64,000 bases of DNA from NCBI GenBank assembly GCA_016705245.1, contig JADIYM010000007.1, positions 1 to 64,000 on the forward strand, read 5' to 3'. Positions within the stretch are counted from its first letter, which is position 1. Each line of letters opens with the position of its first letter. Below are positions 11,854 to 21,725 of this stretch, in pieces. Made by a program: the position numbers and the translations under genes. A model generated the notes under the pieces. It was not told the origin of the DNA. It made no database searches and saw only the letters and a program-made list of their open reading frames with translations. Source of the stretch: Blastocatellia bacterium (lineage in GTDB: Bacteria; Acidobacteriota; Blastocatellia; UBA7656; JADIYM01).

Positions 11854-12830
11854 GACCCGGACTCTGCCACCGAAACCGGCATGGTCACCACTTCGTCAAT
11901 GTAGATCGCATAGTCCCGCAACGGAATGAACCCGAAGCGATTGCGACCGTCGAGAATGTTGACCGACAACACGAAGATGAACATGACGGCCTGGACGCAC
12001 AGTAAAAGGAGCATCCCGGCTGTGATGAGCGCCCACTGCGCGATGACCATCGACGTGGCGACCTTCACGACGACGAGCGCGCCGATTCCCGTGAGACTGA
12101 TTGCGACGAGGACTGCTGCCGAGGCGAGCAGCCGGACGCCGACTACGTCTCCGTACACTGAGAGTGCGCTCATGCCGTGCACGACGAGTCCGATGAAGCT
12201 CATCGACGATCGACCGCCGTAGCGCTTGCCGCGCGCCGTAGGCACGGTATCGACCGGGATTCGCGACCTGTAGACCGCGGCGGCAAAGTGATTCCAGAGC
12301 TCCGAGACCACGACGAGCCGGTTTAGTGCGCGGCGCGGGAAGGCGCTGAAGTTGCCGACGCGTGCGGCGCGGCCGACGAGCAGCCAGTGCAGGAATCGGT
12401 AGAACTGATAGAAGACGCGGAACGCGAGGCTCTCGGATCGACGTGCCCGCTCGGCAAAAACGACGGCGCCGTCGCCGCGCTCACGCATCCGTGCCAACAG
12501 GCGTGGCACATCGGCCGGCTCGTCTTCTCCATCGGCGTCCATTACGACGATCGATCGGGCGTCGGACTTCTCGAACACGTAAGCGAGCCCGACGGCGATG
12601 GCACGCTGATGGCCGAGATTGCGCCTCAGCCGCACGACCGTGATCCCGTCGATCGCCGCCGGCGCCGCCGCCAACGCCAGTTCAGCCGGTACCGACGCTG
12701 AGCCATCGTCTACGACGAGAATCGTCACACGCTCGCTGGTTGCCGCCAGCGCCGCGTCGAGCTTTGGCACGAGCGCACCGAATGCCACCCAGTCGTCGAG
12801 AACGGGTGTGACGATGACGGTTGCTTCCAC
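11850..12830 (-). CDS. Family 2 glycosyltransferase with C-terminal membrane helices
   Basis: About 326 residues from a GTG at 12830. GT2 features are ILVVDDGSAS (nucleotide-sugar Asp), RRNLGHQRAIAVGLAY and the DXD-type VVMDADGEDEP. The two C-terminal hydrophobic stretches (ending near LVVVKVA and VMFIFVL) match dolichol/undecaprenyl-phosphate sugar synthases. An in-frame ATG at 12902 would add 24 residues, but those are encoded by an intergenic repeat (12860-12960), so I prefer the GTG that starts at the normal GT2 beginning VEATVIVTPVL. No clear Shine-Dalgarno site supports either start. It likely makes a polyprenyl-phosphate-linked sugar. Confidence 0.85.
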   Translation of the reverse strand: MEATVIVTPVLDDWVAFGALVPKLDAALAATSERVTILVVDDGSASVPAELALAAAPAAIDGITVVRLRRNLGHQRAIAVGLAYVFEKSDARSIVVMDADGEDEPADVPRLLARMRERGDGAVVFAERARRSESLAFRVFYQFYRFLHWLLVGRAARVGNFSAFPRRALNRLVVVSELWNHFAAAVYRSRIPVDTVPTARGKRYGGRSSMSFIGLVVHGMSALSVYGDVVGVRLLASAAVLVAISLTGIGALVVVKVATSMVIAQWALITAGMLLLLCVQAVMFIFVLSVNILDGRNRFGFIPLRDYAIYIDEVVTMPVSVAESGS

Positions 12831-12859
12831 GACGAGCCGCAGGTTAGTTGATCGGGGAG

Positions 12860-12960
12860 GAATTGGCCACAGGTACACACGGATCAGCTCAGATCGGTCC
12901 ATCCGTCCGATCGGTGTTCATCGGTCACTATCTGTGTCATCTGTGGCTGTCTTCAGCAAC
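12860..12960. repeat. Single-arm intergenic repeat (TCTGTG word family)
   Basis: The tract contains recurring words such as GATCGGTCCATCCG, GTTCATCGGTCA and TATCTGTGTCATCTGTGGC, a style of degenerate repeat seen between genes in many soil-bacterium assemblies. It occupies the divergent gap between the GT2 gene and bshB1, so the promoters of both must lie in or beside it. No opposite arm is visible. Confidence 0.5.
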
Positions 12961-12977
12961 CTTGTATAGTTGCGGTC

Positions 12978-13712
12978 ATGGAATCGATCGACATTCTCGC
13001 GATCGGCGCGCACCCTGACGACGCCGAGATCGGCGCCGGAGGCACGCTGCTGCGCTGCGCCGCACTTGGTTATCGCACCGCCATCCTCGACATGACGCGC
13101 GGAGAGCTCGGCACCCGCGGAACGCCCGAAGAGCGCGCGAAGGAAAGTGCCGATGCCGCGGCGGTACTGGGACTGGCCTGGAGGGGAACGGTCGACCTCG
13201 GCGACGGCCACGTCCGCGACACTACGGAGTCCCGACAGGCGCTCGTCCGTGTCTATCGAGAGTTGAGACCCAAGGTAATTCTCACTCATTACTGGGAAGA
13301 GCCCCACCCTGACCACATAGCGACGGCACATCTCGCCAGAAACTGCGTCTACCTCGCCGGGCTCGCAAAATACGAGGCGGCCGACGGCCTCGAGCGCTTC
13401 CGCCCGTCGTGCGTCGCGCACTTCAATCTGCCCCGCTGGGTCGCACCTTCGTTCGTGGTCGACGTGAGCGAGTGGTACGAGTCCAAGGAAGCCGCCCTGT
13501 TCTGCCACCGTTCGCAGCTGCACGATCCCGATCGCGACGAGCCGGAAACCGCGCTGACCGGGACGGACTTCGCTGAACGGCTTCGTAACCGCAGCCGACA
13601 TTACGGAACGCTGATCGCTGCCGAACACGGCGAGCCATTCCTCGTCCGCGAAGCTCTGGCTGTCGACGACCCCGTGCGTACGCTCGGCCGTCCGATGAAC
13701 CTCTTCTACTGA
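12978..13712 (+). CDS. bshB1: N-acetyl-alpha-D-glucosaminyl L-malate deacetylase (bacillithiol, BshB1 type)
   Basis: 244 residues of the LmbE/PIG-L fold. The zinc motif AHPDDAEIGAGGTL and the second metal/substrate block YWEEPHPDHIATAHL are both intact, as is the BshB1-type MTRGELGTRGTPEERAKE segment. It removes the acetyl group from GlcNAc-malate, the second step of bacillithiol synthesis in the cytoplasm. Its TGA stop shares one base with the bshA start at 13712, so the two are coupled. No bshC (cysteine-adding enzyme) is in the window. Confidence 0.93.
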   Translation: MESIDILAIGAHPDDAEIGAGGTLLRCAALGYRTAILDMTRGELGTRGTPEERAKESADAAAVLGLAWRGTVDLGDGHVRDTTESRQALVRVYRELRPKVILTHYWEEPHPDHIATAHLARNCVYLAGLAKYEAADGLERFRPSCVAHFNLPRWVAPSFVVDVSEWYESKEAALFCHRSQLHDPDRDEPETALTGTDFAERLRNRSRHYGTLIAAEHGEPFLVREALAVDDPVRTLGRPMNLFY

Positions 13713-14875
13713 TGAAAATCGGCATCACGTGTTACGCGACCTACGGCGGCAGCGGCATCGTCGGCTCGGAGCTCGCGCGCGAGCTGGTACGCCTCGGTCA
13801 CACCGTGCACATCATCGCGCGGTCCCTGCCGACGCGACTCACTGAGCTTTCGGACGACCTGCAGTTCCACGAAGTCGAGGCGCTCAACTATCCGCTCTTC
13901 GAGGCGCCGCACTACTCGCTGGCGCTCGCGGTCAAACAGGCCGAGGTCGCGTGCCGCGAAGACCTCGACCTGCTGCACGTGCACTACGCGATACCGCATT
14001 CGATCAGCGGCTACCTTGCGCGAGAGATGCTGCGAGGCAAACACGCGCTGCCGATCGTCACGACGTTGCACGGCACGGACATCACGCTCGTCGGCAGCGA
14101 CCGGTCGTACCTCGAAGTCACCCGGTTCGCCATCGCCGCAAGCGACGGCGTCACGGCGATCTCGAAATTCCTCGCCCGTGAGACCTGCCGTCAGTTCGGA
14201 CTGCCCGACATTCGCGTCATCCCGAATTTCGTCGACGTCGAGCACTACGTCCGTCGCGAGGGATGTGCGTTACGCTGGCGGCTGGCTCCGGCCGGCGAGA
14301 AGCTGCTCGTCCACGTCTCGAATTTCCGTCCGGTGAAGCGAGTGCTCGACTGCGTCGAGATCTTTTCACGTGTCGCGAAGCAGACGCCGTCGAGACTGAT
14401 CATGGTCGGTGATGGTCCGGACGCCGGCGCCGCGGCGGCGCGCGCAGCGGAGCTGGGACTGGCGAACGACGTCGTTTTCGTCGGCAAGCAGCCGCGGATC
14501 GGGGATTACCTTTCCATAGCTGACGTGCTGCTGTTGCCGAGCGAGACTGAGTCATTCGGCCTCTCGGCACTCGAGGCGATGAGCTGCGAGGTTCCCGTGG
14601 TGGCGTCGCGCGTCGGAGGTTTGCCGGAGGTTGTCGACGAGGGCGTTTCGGGGTTCCTGCGCGAAGTCGGCGACGTGGACGCGATGGCCGACGCTGTGCT
14701 TCGCATCGTGACCGACGAGGCTCTCGCGTCGAGCATGGGCAAGGCCGGTCGCCGCGTGGCTGTCGAGCAGTTCACGACGGAACGAATCGTCCCGCAGTAC
14801 CTGGACTACTATCGCGAAGTCATCGAAGCGTTCGACCCGGGCTGCCGCGAACCAAAGATCCAGTATGTCCGGTAG
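13712..14875 (+). CDS. bshA: N-acetyl-alpha-D-glucosaminyl L-malate synthase (bacillithiol, BshA)
   Basis: 387 residues, GT-B fold, family GT4. The N-terminal block [19 protein letters not shown] is the BshA signature. [23 protein letters not shown] and [11 protein letters not shown] follow, and the C-terminal donor site is [18 protein letters not shown]. It joins UDP-GlcNAc to L-malate, the first step of the bacillithiol pathway. The order deacetylase then synthase with overlapping ends is the usual bshB1-bshA arrangement. Bacillithiol is the low-molecular-weight thiol of many Firmicutes, Bacteroidetes, Deinococcus and Acidobacteria. Confidence 0.95.
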   Translation: MKIGITCYATYGGSGIVGSELARELVRLGHTVHIIARSLPTRLTELSDDLQFHEVEALNYPLFEAPHYSLALAVKQAEVACREDLDLLHVHYAIPHSISGYLAREMLRGKHALPIVTTLHGTDITLVGSDRSYLEVTRFAIAASDGVTAISKFLARETCRQFGLPDIRVIPNFVDVEHYVRREGCALRWRLAPAGEKLLVHVSNFRPVKRVLDCVEIFSRVAKQTPSRLIMVGDGPDAGAAAARAAELGLANDVVFVGKQPRIGDYLSIADVLLLPSETESFGLSALEAMSCEVPVVASRVGGLPEVVDEGVSGFLREVGDVDAMADAVLRIVTDEALASSMGKAGRRVAVEQFTTERIVPQYLDYYREVIEAFDPGCREPKIQYVR

Positions 14876-15698
14876 GCAGCGAGCCGGTCGTCGGCCGTCG
14901 GGCCCTCGAGCGTGGGACGAAGTCGCGCCCAGCGAGACAAGTCGAATCGGTCCGGCTCTCCCGCCGAGTCGCACTGCAGGAGAGGACGAGACCGGAGACG
15001 CCGCCGCTCGGACGCTCGTACGACGTGTTGTCGAGAACCTGGACGGCGAATACGGGGCAAAGCGGAACCGGCTGAACGGGAAGCCGCTCGATACGCTCGT
15101 TGGCATCATCCTGTCGCAACAGAACTCGTCAGCGTCATCGCACGCATGTTTCTCGGAACTGAAGCGACGGTTTCCGACGTGGGAGGATGCGCTCGCGGCT
15201 GACGTCGGCGACATCGAGGACGCAATTCGTCGCGGCGGGCTCGCGCGAATCAAGGCGGAGCGGATCAAGGCGATCCTGAGGAATCTTCTCGACCGGCACG
15301 GTTCGCTCGAGCTCGCGGGCCTTGCGGAACTGCCCACGGACGACGCCGTTGCCGAGCTCGTTCGCCTGCCAGGCGTTGGACCAAAGACCGCGCGTTGTGT
15401 GTTGTTATTCGCGCTGGGTGCGGACGTGTTTCCGATGGACGTCCACATCTTCCGTATAGCCGAGCGGCTCGGGATCATCGCGCCGAAGACCCCGGACGAG
15501 CGCGCGCACCGGGTCGTTGGTGCGTTGATACCGGACGGCCGTCGCTATTCAGCGCACGTGAACATGGTCGAGCACGGACGGACGACCTGCCGGCCGACGG
15601 CTCCGAAATGCGACACCTGCTGCCTTCTCGAATACTGCGTTTTCGGCCAGTACCGCCTCGATGATCTTGTCGATGTAACTCACGATCCCCGATCCTAG
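14865..15698 (+). CDS. nth: Endonuclease III-type DNA glycosylase
   Basis: 277 residues. The helix-hairpin-helix LPGVGPKTARCVLLFALG carries the catalytic Lys, and the downstream FPMDVHIFR carries the catalytic Asp. The C-terminal iron-sulfur motif is Cys-x6-Cys-x2-Cys-x5-Cys (CRPTAPKCDTCCLLEYC). About 45 N-terminal residues before the conserved domain are low-complexity and charged; a later start is possible. It excises oxidised pyrimidines in base-excision repair. The gene overlaps bshA by 11 bases, an unusual neighbour for a bacillithiol pair. Confidence 0.92.
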   Translation: MSGRQRAGRRPSGPRAWDEVAPSETSRIGPALPPSRTAGEDETGDAAARTLVRRVVENLDGEYGAKRNRLNGKPLDTLVGIILSQQNSSASSHACFSELKRRFPTWEDALAADVGDIEDAIRRGGLARIKAERIKAILRNLLDRHGSLELAGLAELPTDDAVAELVRLPGVGPKTARCVLLFALGADVFPMDVHIFRIAERLGIIAPKTPDERAHRVVGALIPDGRRYSAHVNMVEHGRTTCRPTAPKCDTCCLLEYCVFGQYRLDDLVDVTHDPRS

Positions 15699-15712
15699 GG
15701 TCGCTTGGACTC

Positions 15713-15831
15713 TTGCGCGAAGCGCCTTGGAGTGCGGCGCGCAGCGCCGCTTTGGATTCTGTTTCAGTCAGGAAATAACCCGGGAAATCCAAAGCGGCGC
15801 TGCGCGCCGCACTCCAAGGCGCTTCGCGCAA
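15713..15831. repeat. Family D inverted-repeat element (MITE-like), perfect 46-bp arms
   Basis: Arms at 15713-15758 and 15786-15831 are exact reverse complements separated by 27 bases. The arms start TTGCGCGAAGCGCCTTGGAG and include GCGGCGCGCAGCGCCGC. Further copies are at 23931 and, damaged, at 61808. It lies between the convergent ends of nth and the DUF1579-like gene. No coding capacity is present. Confidence 0.93.
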
Positions 15832-15847
15832 TGTCTCGAATGAGCGG

Positions 15848-17137
15848 TCACCTCGTCGTGACCGTCACCTCCGCCGGCTCCGAGCAGCCGAATCCGTCGC
15901 ATCCGCGAATCCCAAAACGATATTCGGTCCGCCGGCTGAGTCCCTTGGCCGTCGTCGTGGTCGAATCGGGTTCGAGTGTCTCGATCACCGTCCACTCATC
16001 GCCCGTCCGCTGCAGGAGCTCAAACCGCGTCTCGGACGTCGTCGCGTCATCCCACTCGAGGACGACTTTCTTCTTCTTCGCCTTCACGACACGAAGATTC
16101 TCTGGCGCCGCAATCGAGCCTCGCGCGTAGTTCAGCGTACGCCGCACGTTCCATGTCTGGCCGCCGTCGGTCGACACTTCCAGGGTCTGCGTGATCTCGC
16201 GATCGCTCGGGCGATCGAAAGTCATCCGAGCCTGAGTACCCGGAGCTTCACCTGCCCCCGTGAGGATGCCCTCGAGCGTCATCCGGCCGGATCGCAGTCC
16301 GCCTGTCAGATCGATGTGCTGACCGTCTGAATCGATGGAGACGAAGTTCCAGATCCGATCCTGGGGGTGGTACGTCGCAACTCCCGAGAGCTGGTACCCG
16401 TCGTTCGACTCGAGGCTCTGCAGGATGCAGATTCCGCCGCCGAGCCCGTAGGTCGTGATCGTGTCGCCGCCGGAAAACGCACCGTCGCCGATCACGGACC
16501 AGTCCCCGAGCCAGAAGTCGAACTGGCGGGCTGCCGGCGGAAGAATTCCGTTCATCGGGACAGATCGCTTTCCTGAAGATCCGTATCCGGTCACGTCCGC
16601 CGGCGACGTCCCGTCCCGCCGCGTGTACCGTGCCGAGAAGCTCACCTGCCAGTTGAGGCCGTCCGGTGACATGTCGGCGCTCTGATCGAGAGAGCGATTC
16701 GTAATGTTCGAATAGACGAGCCGGGTCTTCGTTGTGCCGAGGTTACCCGAGATCACGAACTTGTTGCCCTGCGTGCCGCCCGCGAACTCGAGCAGGCCAT
16801 CCATGTTGTCCAACCACAGTTGCCGCCACCGCCCCTCGCGCGGGCTGTAGTAGCTGACGCTCGTACCGAGATACGGGCCCTGGCGGTAATCCTCGAGCAG
16901 CGCAATGCCGCCGTCGATTCCAAACGACGAGATGTCGTTCGTCGCCAGTCCTTGACCGCCACCGAGGACCAGGTCCCACTGTCCAAGCCAGAAGTCGAAC
17001 TCTCTGGCTTCGGCGGGAAGGCCCGATTCTGCGCCGCCCCGGTTCGGGTTCTGCGCTGTCGCCGGGAATGCCAGTCCGGCACACGCGATCGCGACCGCCG
17101 CGAACGCTCGAAGGAGATTAAGTCGAAGTACGATCAA
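15848..17137 (-). CDS. Secreted protein with two DUF1579-like domains and a fibronectin-III-like tail
   Basis: 429 residues from a TTG at 17137, chosen because GGGAGG sits about seven bases upstream and because it opens a clean signal peptide (LLRAFAAVAIACAGLAF to ATAQN). Two copies of a domain beginning EFDFWLGQWDLV and QFDFWLGDWSVI follow, each with a GGGI or GGI turn and a SY/TYHP strand, resembling DUF1579. The last 85 or so residues (APENLRVVKAKKKKVVLEW to the end) form a fibronectin type III-like domain. Likely extracellular or periplasmic; function unknown. A longer in-frame reading up to 17395 crosses intergenic sequence and is unlikely. Confidence 0.75.
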   Translation of the reverse strand: MIVLRLNLLRAFAAVAIACAGLAFPATAQNPNRGGAESGLPAEAREFDFWLGQWDLVLGGGQGLATNDISSFGIDGGIALLEDYRQGPYLGTSVSYYSPREGRWRQLWLDNMDGLLEFAGGTQGNKFVISGNLGTTKTRLVYSNITNRSLDQSADMSPDGLNWQVSFSARYTRRDGTSPADVTGYGSSGKRSVPMNGILPPAARQFDFWLGDWSVIGDGAFSGGDTITTYGLGGGICILQSLESNDGYQLSGVATYHPQDRIWNFVSIDSDGQHIDLTGGLRSGRMTLEGILTGAGEAPGTQARMTFDRPSDREITQTLEVSTDGGQTWNVRRTLNYARGSIAAPENLRVVKAKKKKVVLEWDDATTSETRFELLQRTGDEWTVIETLEPDSTTTTAKGLSRRTEYRFGIRGCDGFGCSEPAEVTVTTR

Positions 17138-17345
17138 TGAAGCCTCCCGTTGGCGGGGCTGCGTCGGCTCCGCCGCCGGCCGGTTGTGATTTACAACGTG
17201 TTTTCCGGCCTTGCAGACGCTAACGCGAGCTTCGCTGAATCTTCTTTGGATCGAGTTGAAATTGGCTGAAAAACCCTGAAATTCGGGCCTTGGACGCAGG
17301 CTGCAAGTCGCGGCCGTTAGATATCCGGGGGCTACGTCGCAAGTG

Positions 17346-17478
17346 TCAGAACCGCGAGCGGTAGCGAGCGGCCTGCGGACGGTCGGATGCGACACGACTC
17401 CTGAGTCTTTGGAGAAAAGAGGACGGTTCGGTCCTCACATCTGTCCGCTGGCCTGCTCGCTACCGCTCGCGGTTCTGA
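17346..17478. repeat. Family E inverted-repeat element (variant); main content of a 600-base gap
   Basis: The left arm from 17346 (TCAGAACCGCGAGCGGTAGC) and right arm to 17478 (GCTACCGCTCGCGGTTCTGA) are exact reverse complements, extended inward by GCCTGC/GCTGGC-type pairing. The gap 17138-17742 between divergent genes otherwise shows nothing I can name. It must hold the promoters of the DUF1579-like gene and of the regulator at 17743. Confidence 0.85.
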
Positions 17479-17742
17479 TGCCCGTTCCCAGGAGCGGCGC
17501 AGGCTCTTTCGAAGTTCGAGCCTGCATCAGGATGGCAAATCGCGGCCTCGTCGGTAATGGCAGGCGCATCAGCCTGGTATTCGATCGGCTTCCATTGATA
17601 ACGGTCGGGCAGGATGAAACAGATCGCCGAGCCGCTGCGTTCTACCGACGTCGACCCACAATCGGAAATCACGGAAGACGCGGCGGCAGCGCCAGCGATC
17701 CGGGAACACGAACCCGCAATCTTACTCAGCAGGTAGTCTCAA

Positions 17743-19630
17743 ATGAGCGATCTCCACGACCTTCGCCGCCGTCTTGCATTCGGACCCTTTACCGTCGATC
17801 CAATGCGCCGGCGCCTGCTCAGGGACGGCGAGTCGGTTCCGATCACGCCGCGCGCATTCGACACCCTCCTCGTGCTCATGGACGGGCGCGGGCGTGTGGT
17901 CGAGAAGGACGAGCTCATGCGAGTCCTCTGGCCCGACACCGTTGTCGAGGAGATCAACCTCAACGTGCAGATTTCGACGCTTCGAAAGGCATTGGGCGAA
18001 CAACCGAACGATCACCGCTATATCGTCACGGTGCCGCGTCGCGGCTACGCGTTCGTTGCGGAAGTGCTCGAGGTTCCGGATGAAGCCCCGGCCGTCAGCA
18101 TCGAACCGCAGGCATCCCCTGAACTCGGACCCGTCGAGCGTCCTACGGCGCCTCACCCCGTCTCAGTCCGGATGACCAGGCGTGGAATGCGATTCGCCGC
18201 GGTGTCGGCGGCATCGTTGTTGCTGGTGGTGATAGCCCTGCCGCTCGCTTTCCAGTCCGGTATCTCTGCTACCGATCGCCGCGTCCGCGGGTCCATTGCC
18301 GTGCTGCCGTTTCGAACGCTCGACAGCATCGACGATGACTCGTTCTCCGTCGGGCTGACCGATGCCCTCATAACGCAGCTCGGGACCGTTGACGACCTCC
18401 AGGTCCGGCCGACGACGTCGGTGCTTGCATTCGCGGCGTCATCGACGGACCCCGTTGCCGCCGGACGCGAGCTCAAGGTCCGAACCGTGCTCGACGGAAA
18501 AATCCAGTCCGTCGACAACAAGCTTCCGAGTCACGGTCCAACTGCTCGACGTGCACGATGGATCGACCATCTGGTCCGAAACATTCGACACGGATCGCGC
18601 CGGTGTATTCGAGCTGCAGGACGCAATCGCCGGTCGCATCGCCCGCAGCCTGAGCCTGCGGCTGACCTCGATCGGCCGCAATACGGACGCGTCGCGCTCA
18701 CAAAACCCCGAAGCTTATGCCCTCTACCTGCGCGGCCGGTTTCACTGGAACCGCCGCACCGATCAAGACATCCGCATCGCCATCGAATATTACCGCCGAG
18801 CCATTGCCGTCGACGGGAGTTTTGCACTGGCCTGGTCCGGCCTGGCGGACAGTTATGCGCTGCTGAGCATCTACGGCGCACTCCCTCCCGACGAGGCGTT
18901 CTCGAAGGCTCGCGAGGCCGCGGATCGCGCCGTGGCGCTCGACGACTCGCTTGCAGAAGCCCACACGTCGCGAGGCGGCGTGCTCATGCGTTACGACCGG
19001 GATCATTACGGCGCGCGACGCGAGTTCGAGCGCGCCATCGAGCTCGATCCAAATTACGCGACTGCGCACCACTGGTTCGGCGAGATGCTGATGATGCAGC
19101 ACGAATCCGACGCGGCGATCGAGCGCCTTACCGAGGCGGCACGAGTGGACCCGCTCTCGCTCAGCGTCCAGTCCGATCTGGCGTGGGCGCTCTACTACGC
19201 GCGACGATATGATGAGTCCGACACGCAGTGCCGGCGCGCGCTGTGGCTCGATTCGAGCTTCCGCCCTGCACGGCAGTGTCTGGCGCTCGTTCTCGTGCAG
19301 AAGGGTGAATACGCCGAGGCGCTGAACGAATGCGCGAAGGCCGATCTTTCGGGCTCGGCCATTGCCGGCGCAGCGCTCGCGGGCCTCGGCCGGGAGGAGC
19401 AGGCTCGAGCGATTCTGCAGCAATTGCGCTGGAGTTATCGACAGGGCAACAAGGGAGCGTACGCGGCGGCGCGGGTCTTCGCGGCGCTCGGCGAGCCGGC
19501 TAGTGCCGTTCGCTGGCTGCGACACGCGGTGCGAGCGCGCGAGGGGCAGGTGGCCTACATATCGATCGAGCCGGCGTTCGATTCGCTGCGGTCCGACCCA
19601 GGATTTCAGCAATTGCTCTCGGAGCTGTAA
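17743..19630 (+). CDS. CadC-like winged-helix regulator with TM helix and TPR repeats, frameshifted
   Basis: The N-terminal winged-helix DNA-binding domain of OmpR/ToxR type spans residues 10-105 ([40 protein letters not shown]). A linker and one membrane helix follow (about 149-170), then a TolB-N/FlgO-like region ([16 protein letters not shown]). The frame breaks near 18520-18530, after GKIQSVDNK; homology resumes as [20 protein letters not shown] and then several TPR units (for example [31 protein letters not shown]) to TAA at 19630. Corrected length is about 628 residues. This architecture is very common in Acidobacteria; ligands and targets are unknown. Confidence 0.85.
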
Positions 19631-19773
19631 CCTCTCGAGACTTTCGGGAGTCTATACAGTGAGGGAACGCCCAATGCCGGCATCTACGCCGCTGCCGTGA
19701 AGTAGAATCTCTCCGTCCTTTTTCCGGTCCGGGGCGTCTTTGCTCCAAGTTTCGTCTCTCCAAGGAGTCCGTA

Positions 19774-21708
19774 GTGCGTATTCGTCGTGTTCGCCGTCCT
19801 GGTCCCGTCTCGATCGTCTCGCTCGTCCTGTTGCTGCTCGTCACTTCGGCATCGCCGAACTTCGCGTTGCCGCTCGACGAGTCGCTCGTCGCAGGAGGCG
19901 CCACACAGCCCGATCTCGCGCTCAACCTCGTGGACGCACCCGACCCGACGGGCGCCGGGAAGCTCCTGACCTACCGGATCACGATCGAGAATCGCGGCGA
20001 AGCGACGGCATCGAACGTCACGGTCTCGACGGCCGTGCCGGCGGGCACGGTTTTCAAGGATTTCAAGGCGCCGCGCGACTGGCAGGTGACTTCAATGCCG
20101 GTGCCTGGCCAGACCGGGAACGTCACGGCGTTCTTCGCGGCGGTTCCCGCGGGGCCGCGATTCAGCTTTGAATTGACGGTTGGGGTCAGCGCCGATGCTG
20201 TGGACGGATCAACGATCGAGAACTCGGCGTCGGTCTCACTCTCCGAAACGGACGCGGATCCTGCGAACAACACTGAAGCAACGAGCACCCGCGTGCTTAA
20301 CCGGCCCCCGTCGAACGCCAACCTGAGGCTAATCCTCGAAGCCGGTCCGAGTCCGGCCGCGGCCAACGGCCAGATCGTCCACACGCTGATCATCGCCAAT
20401 CTCGGCCCGCAGACCGCCACCGACGTCGTGACGAAGTTCCAGACGCCCCAGGGGACGACGTTTTCGCAGGTGTTTGCTTCGTACGGCAGGTGCACGGCTC
20501 CCGAGCCTGGAAGCGCGGGCGAGGTCCAATGCACGGTCGAGGCCGTGACCGCGCGACGGCCGCTCATCATCACGATCGTGGTCAACGTGACCGCTCCGGT
20601 CGGCGCCAATATCCAGAGCCGGGCCATGGTTGGAACGACTTCGGTCGATTCGGACCTCACGAACAACGTGGCCCTCGTAAACACGATGGTGACCGAAGCC
20701 GGACCAAACGCCGATCTCTCGGTCACAATTGCGGGAGTCCCCGATCCGGTCATTTCGGGTACGACCGTCGATTTCGTGGTCACGGTTCGAAACGACGGGC
20801 CGATGCCGTCGCGCGACACGACTGCGTTCTTCCGAATCCCGGAAGGCGGCCGGTTCCGTGGTGCTTCGACCGACCGCGGTTTGCTGCAGACACCTCCGGT
20901 CGGCGCGACCGGCCCTATCGGCTGGCGACCCGGGCTGCTCGCTTCGGGCGGGACGGCAACGCTAAACGTGTCGGTACTGGCCTTCGAGAACGCCGGGACT
21001 CCGTTCAAGGCCGGGGCCATGGTCATCGGCGGCGCCGCGGACCCGAACTTCGAGAACAATCTGGCGTCGACCATGGCCCGGGTACGTAGCGCAGGCACGG
21101 CGCTAGTGCAGTGGGATCCACCCGATGCCGATGCGAGCGATGATCTGCCGGTGCCGCGAAACCTAGTCGTCGTGCCGACGAACATCGCGATGACCGGCAA
21201 GTCGGCCGCCGCAGGCGGCAGCAAAACGCTTGCTGCCAACAGCGAGGTGCTGACCTACAACATCTACGTTTCGAGCTCGCCGAACACCGAAGCGACCGAC
21301 GAGAACTTCTACACTTCGGTTCCCGCGAACGAAACGACCACGACGGCGCCGACCGCGCCGGGCGGGTCATTCTTTACCGTGACGGCAACCTACACGGACG
21401 GAGACAGCGATTCGGCCGATGCCGCCGGCACGGGCGACCAGCCCGGTGCGACGATCACGAAGGTGAAGTTGAAGAACGGCAAGCTCACGCTCAAGGGCTC
21501 AGGTTTCACGGACGAAGTCGAGATCCTGCTCGACGGAATTCCCTACTCCGATTCGGCGACCGTCAAGAAGCAGAACTCGAAAGCGATTCAGGGCGGGTTG
21601 CTCGTGACGGGCCAGACGTCGAATGAATACGTGGCAGGGGGCGCAGGTGCGGTGATCATCGTCCGCAACAGCGACGGCGGGGTGACGCTTTACGACTTCG
21701 AACCGTAG
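19774..21708 (+). CDS. Secreted protein with tandem DUF11-type repeats
   Basis: 644 residues from a GTG at 19774 with AAGGAG upstream. After the signal peptide (SIVSLVLLLLVTSASPNFA) come three DUF11/CARDB-like modules starting near PDLALNLVDAPDPTGAG, NLRLILEAGPSPAAANG and ADLSVTIAGVPDPVISG, each ending in an NNxxxxx turn (DPANNTEA, DLTNNVAL, NFENNLAS). A fibronectin-like stretch (VQWDPPDADAS) and a short IPT/TIG-like C-terminal domain (KLKNGKLTLKGSGFTDEVE) follow. Likely cell-surface or exported structural protein; no catalytic motif is seen. Confidence 0.82.
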   Translation: MRIRRVRRPGPVSIVSLVLLLLVTSASPNFALPLDESLVAGGATQPDLALNLVDAPDPTGAGKLLTYRITIENRGEATASNVTVSTAVPAGTVFKDFKAPRDWQVTSMPVPGQTGNVTAFFAAVPAGPRFSFELTVGVSADAVDGSTIENSASVSLSETDADPANNTEATSTRVLNRPPSNANLRLILEAGPSPAAANGQIVHTLIIANLGPQTATDVVTKFQTPQGTTFSQVFASYGRCTAPEPGSAGEVQCTVEAVTARRPLIITIVVNVTAPVGANIQSRAMVGTTSVDSDLTNNVALVNTMVTEAGPNADLSVTIAGVPDPVISGTTVDFVVTVRNDGPMPSRDTTAFFRIPEGGRFRGASTDRGLLQTPPVGATGPIGWRPGLLASGGTATLNVSVLAFENAGTPFKAGAMVIGGAADPNFENNLASTMARVRSAGTALVQWDPPDADASDDLPVPRNLVVVPTNIAMTGKSAAAGGSKTLAANSEVLTYNIYVSSSPNTEATDENFYTSVPANETTTTAPTAPGGSFFTVTATYTDGDSDSADAAGTGDQPGATITKVKLKNGKLTLKGSGFTDEVEILLDGIPYSDSATVKKQNSKAIQGGLLVTGQTSNEYVAGGAGAVIIVRNSDGGVTLYDFEP

Positions 21709-21725
21709 CCGAGGAGAGTTGACAG

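Noticed and set aside
17500..17540. GTTCGAG with flanking complementary bases, resembling the T-arm of a tRNA
   Set aside because: No anticodon arm, D-arm or acceptor stem could be built around it.
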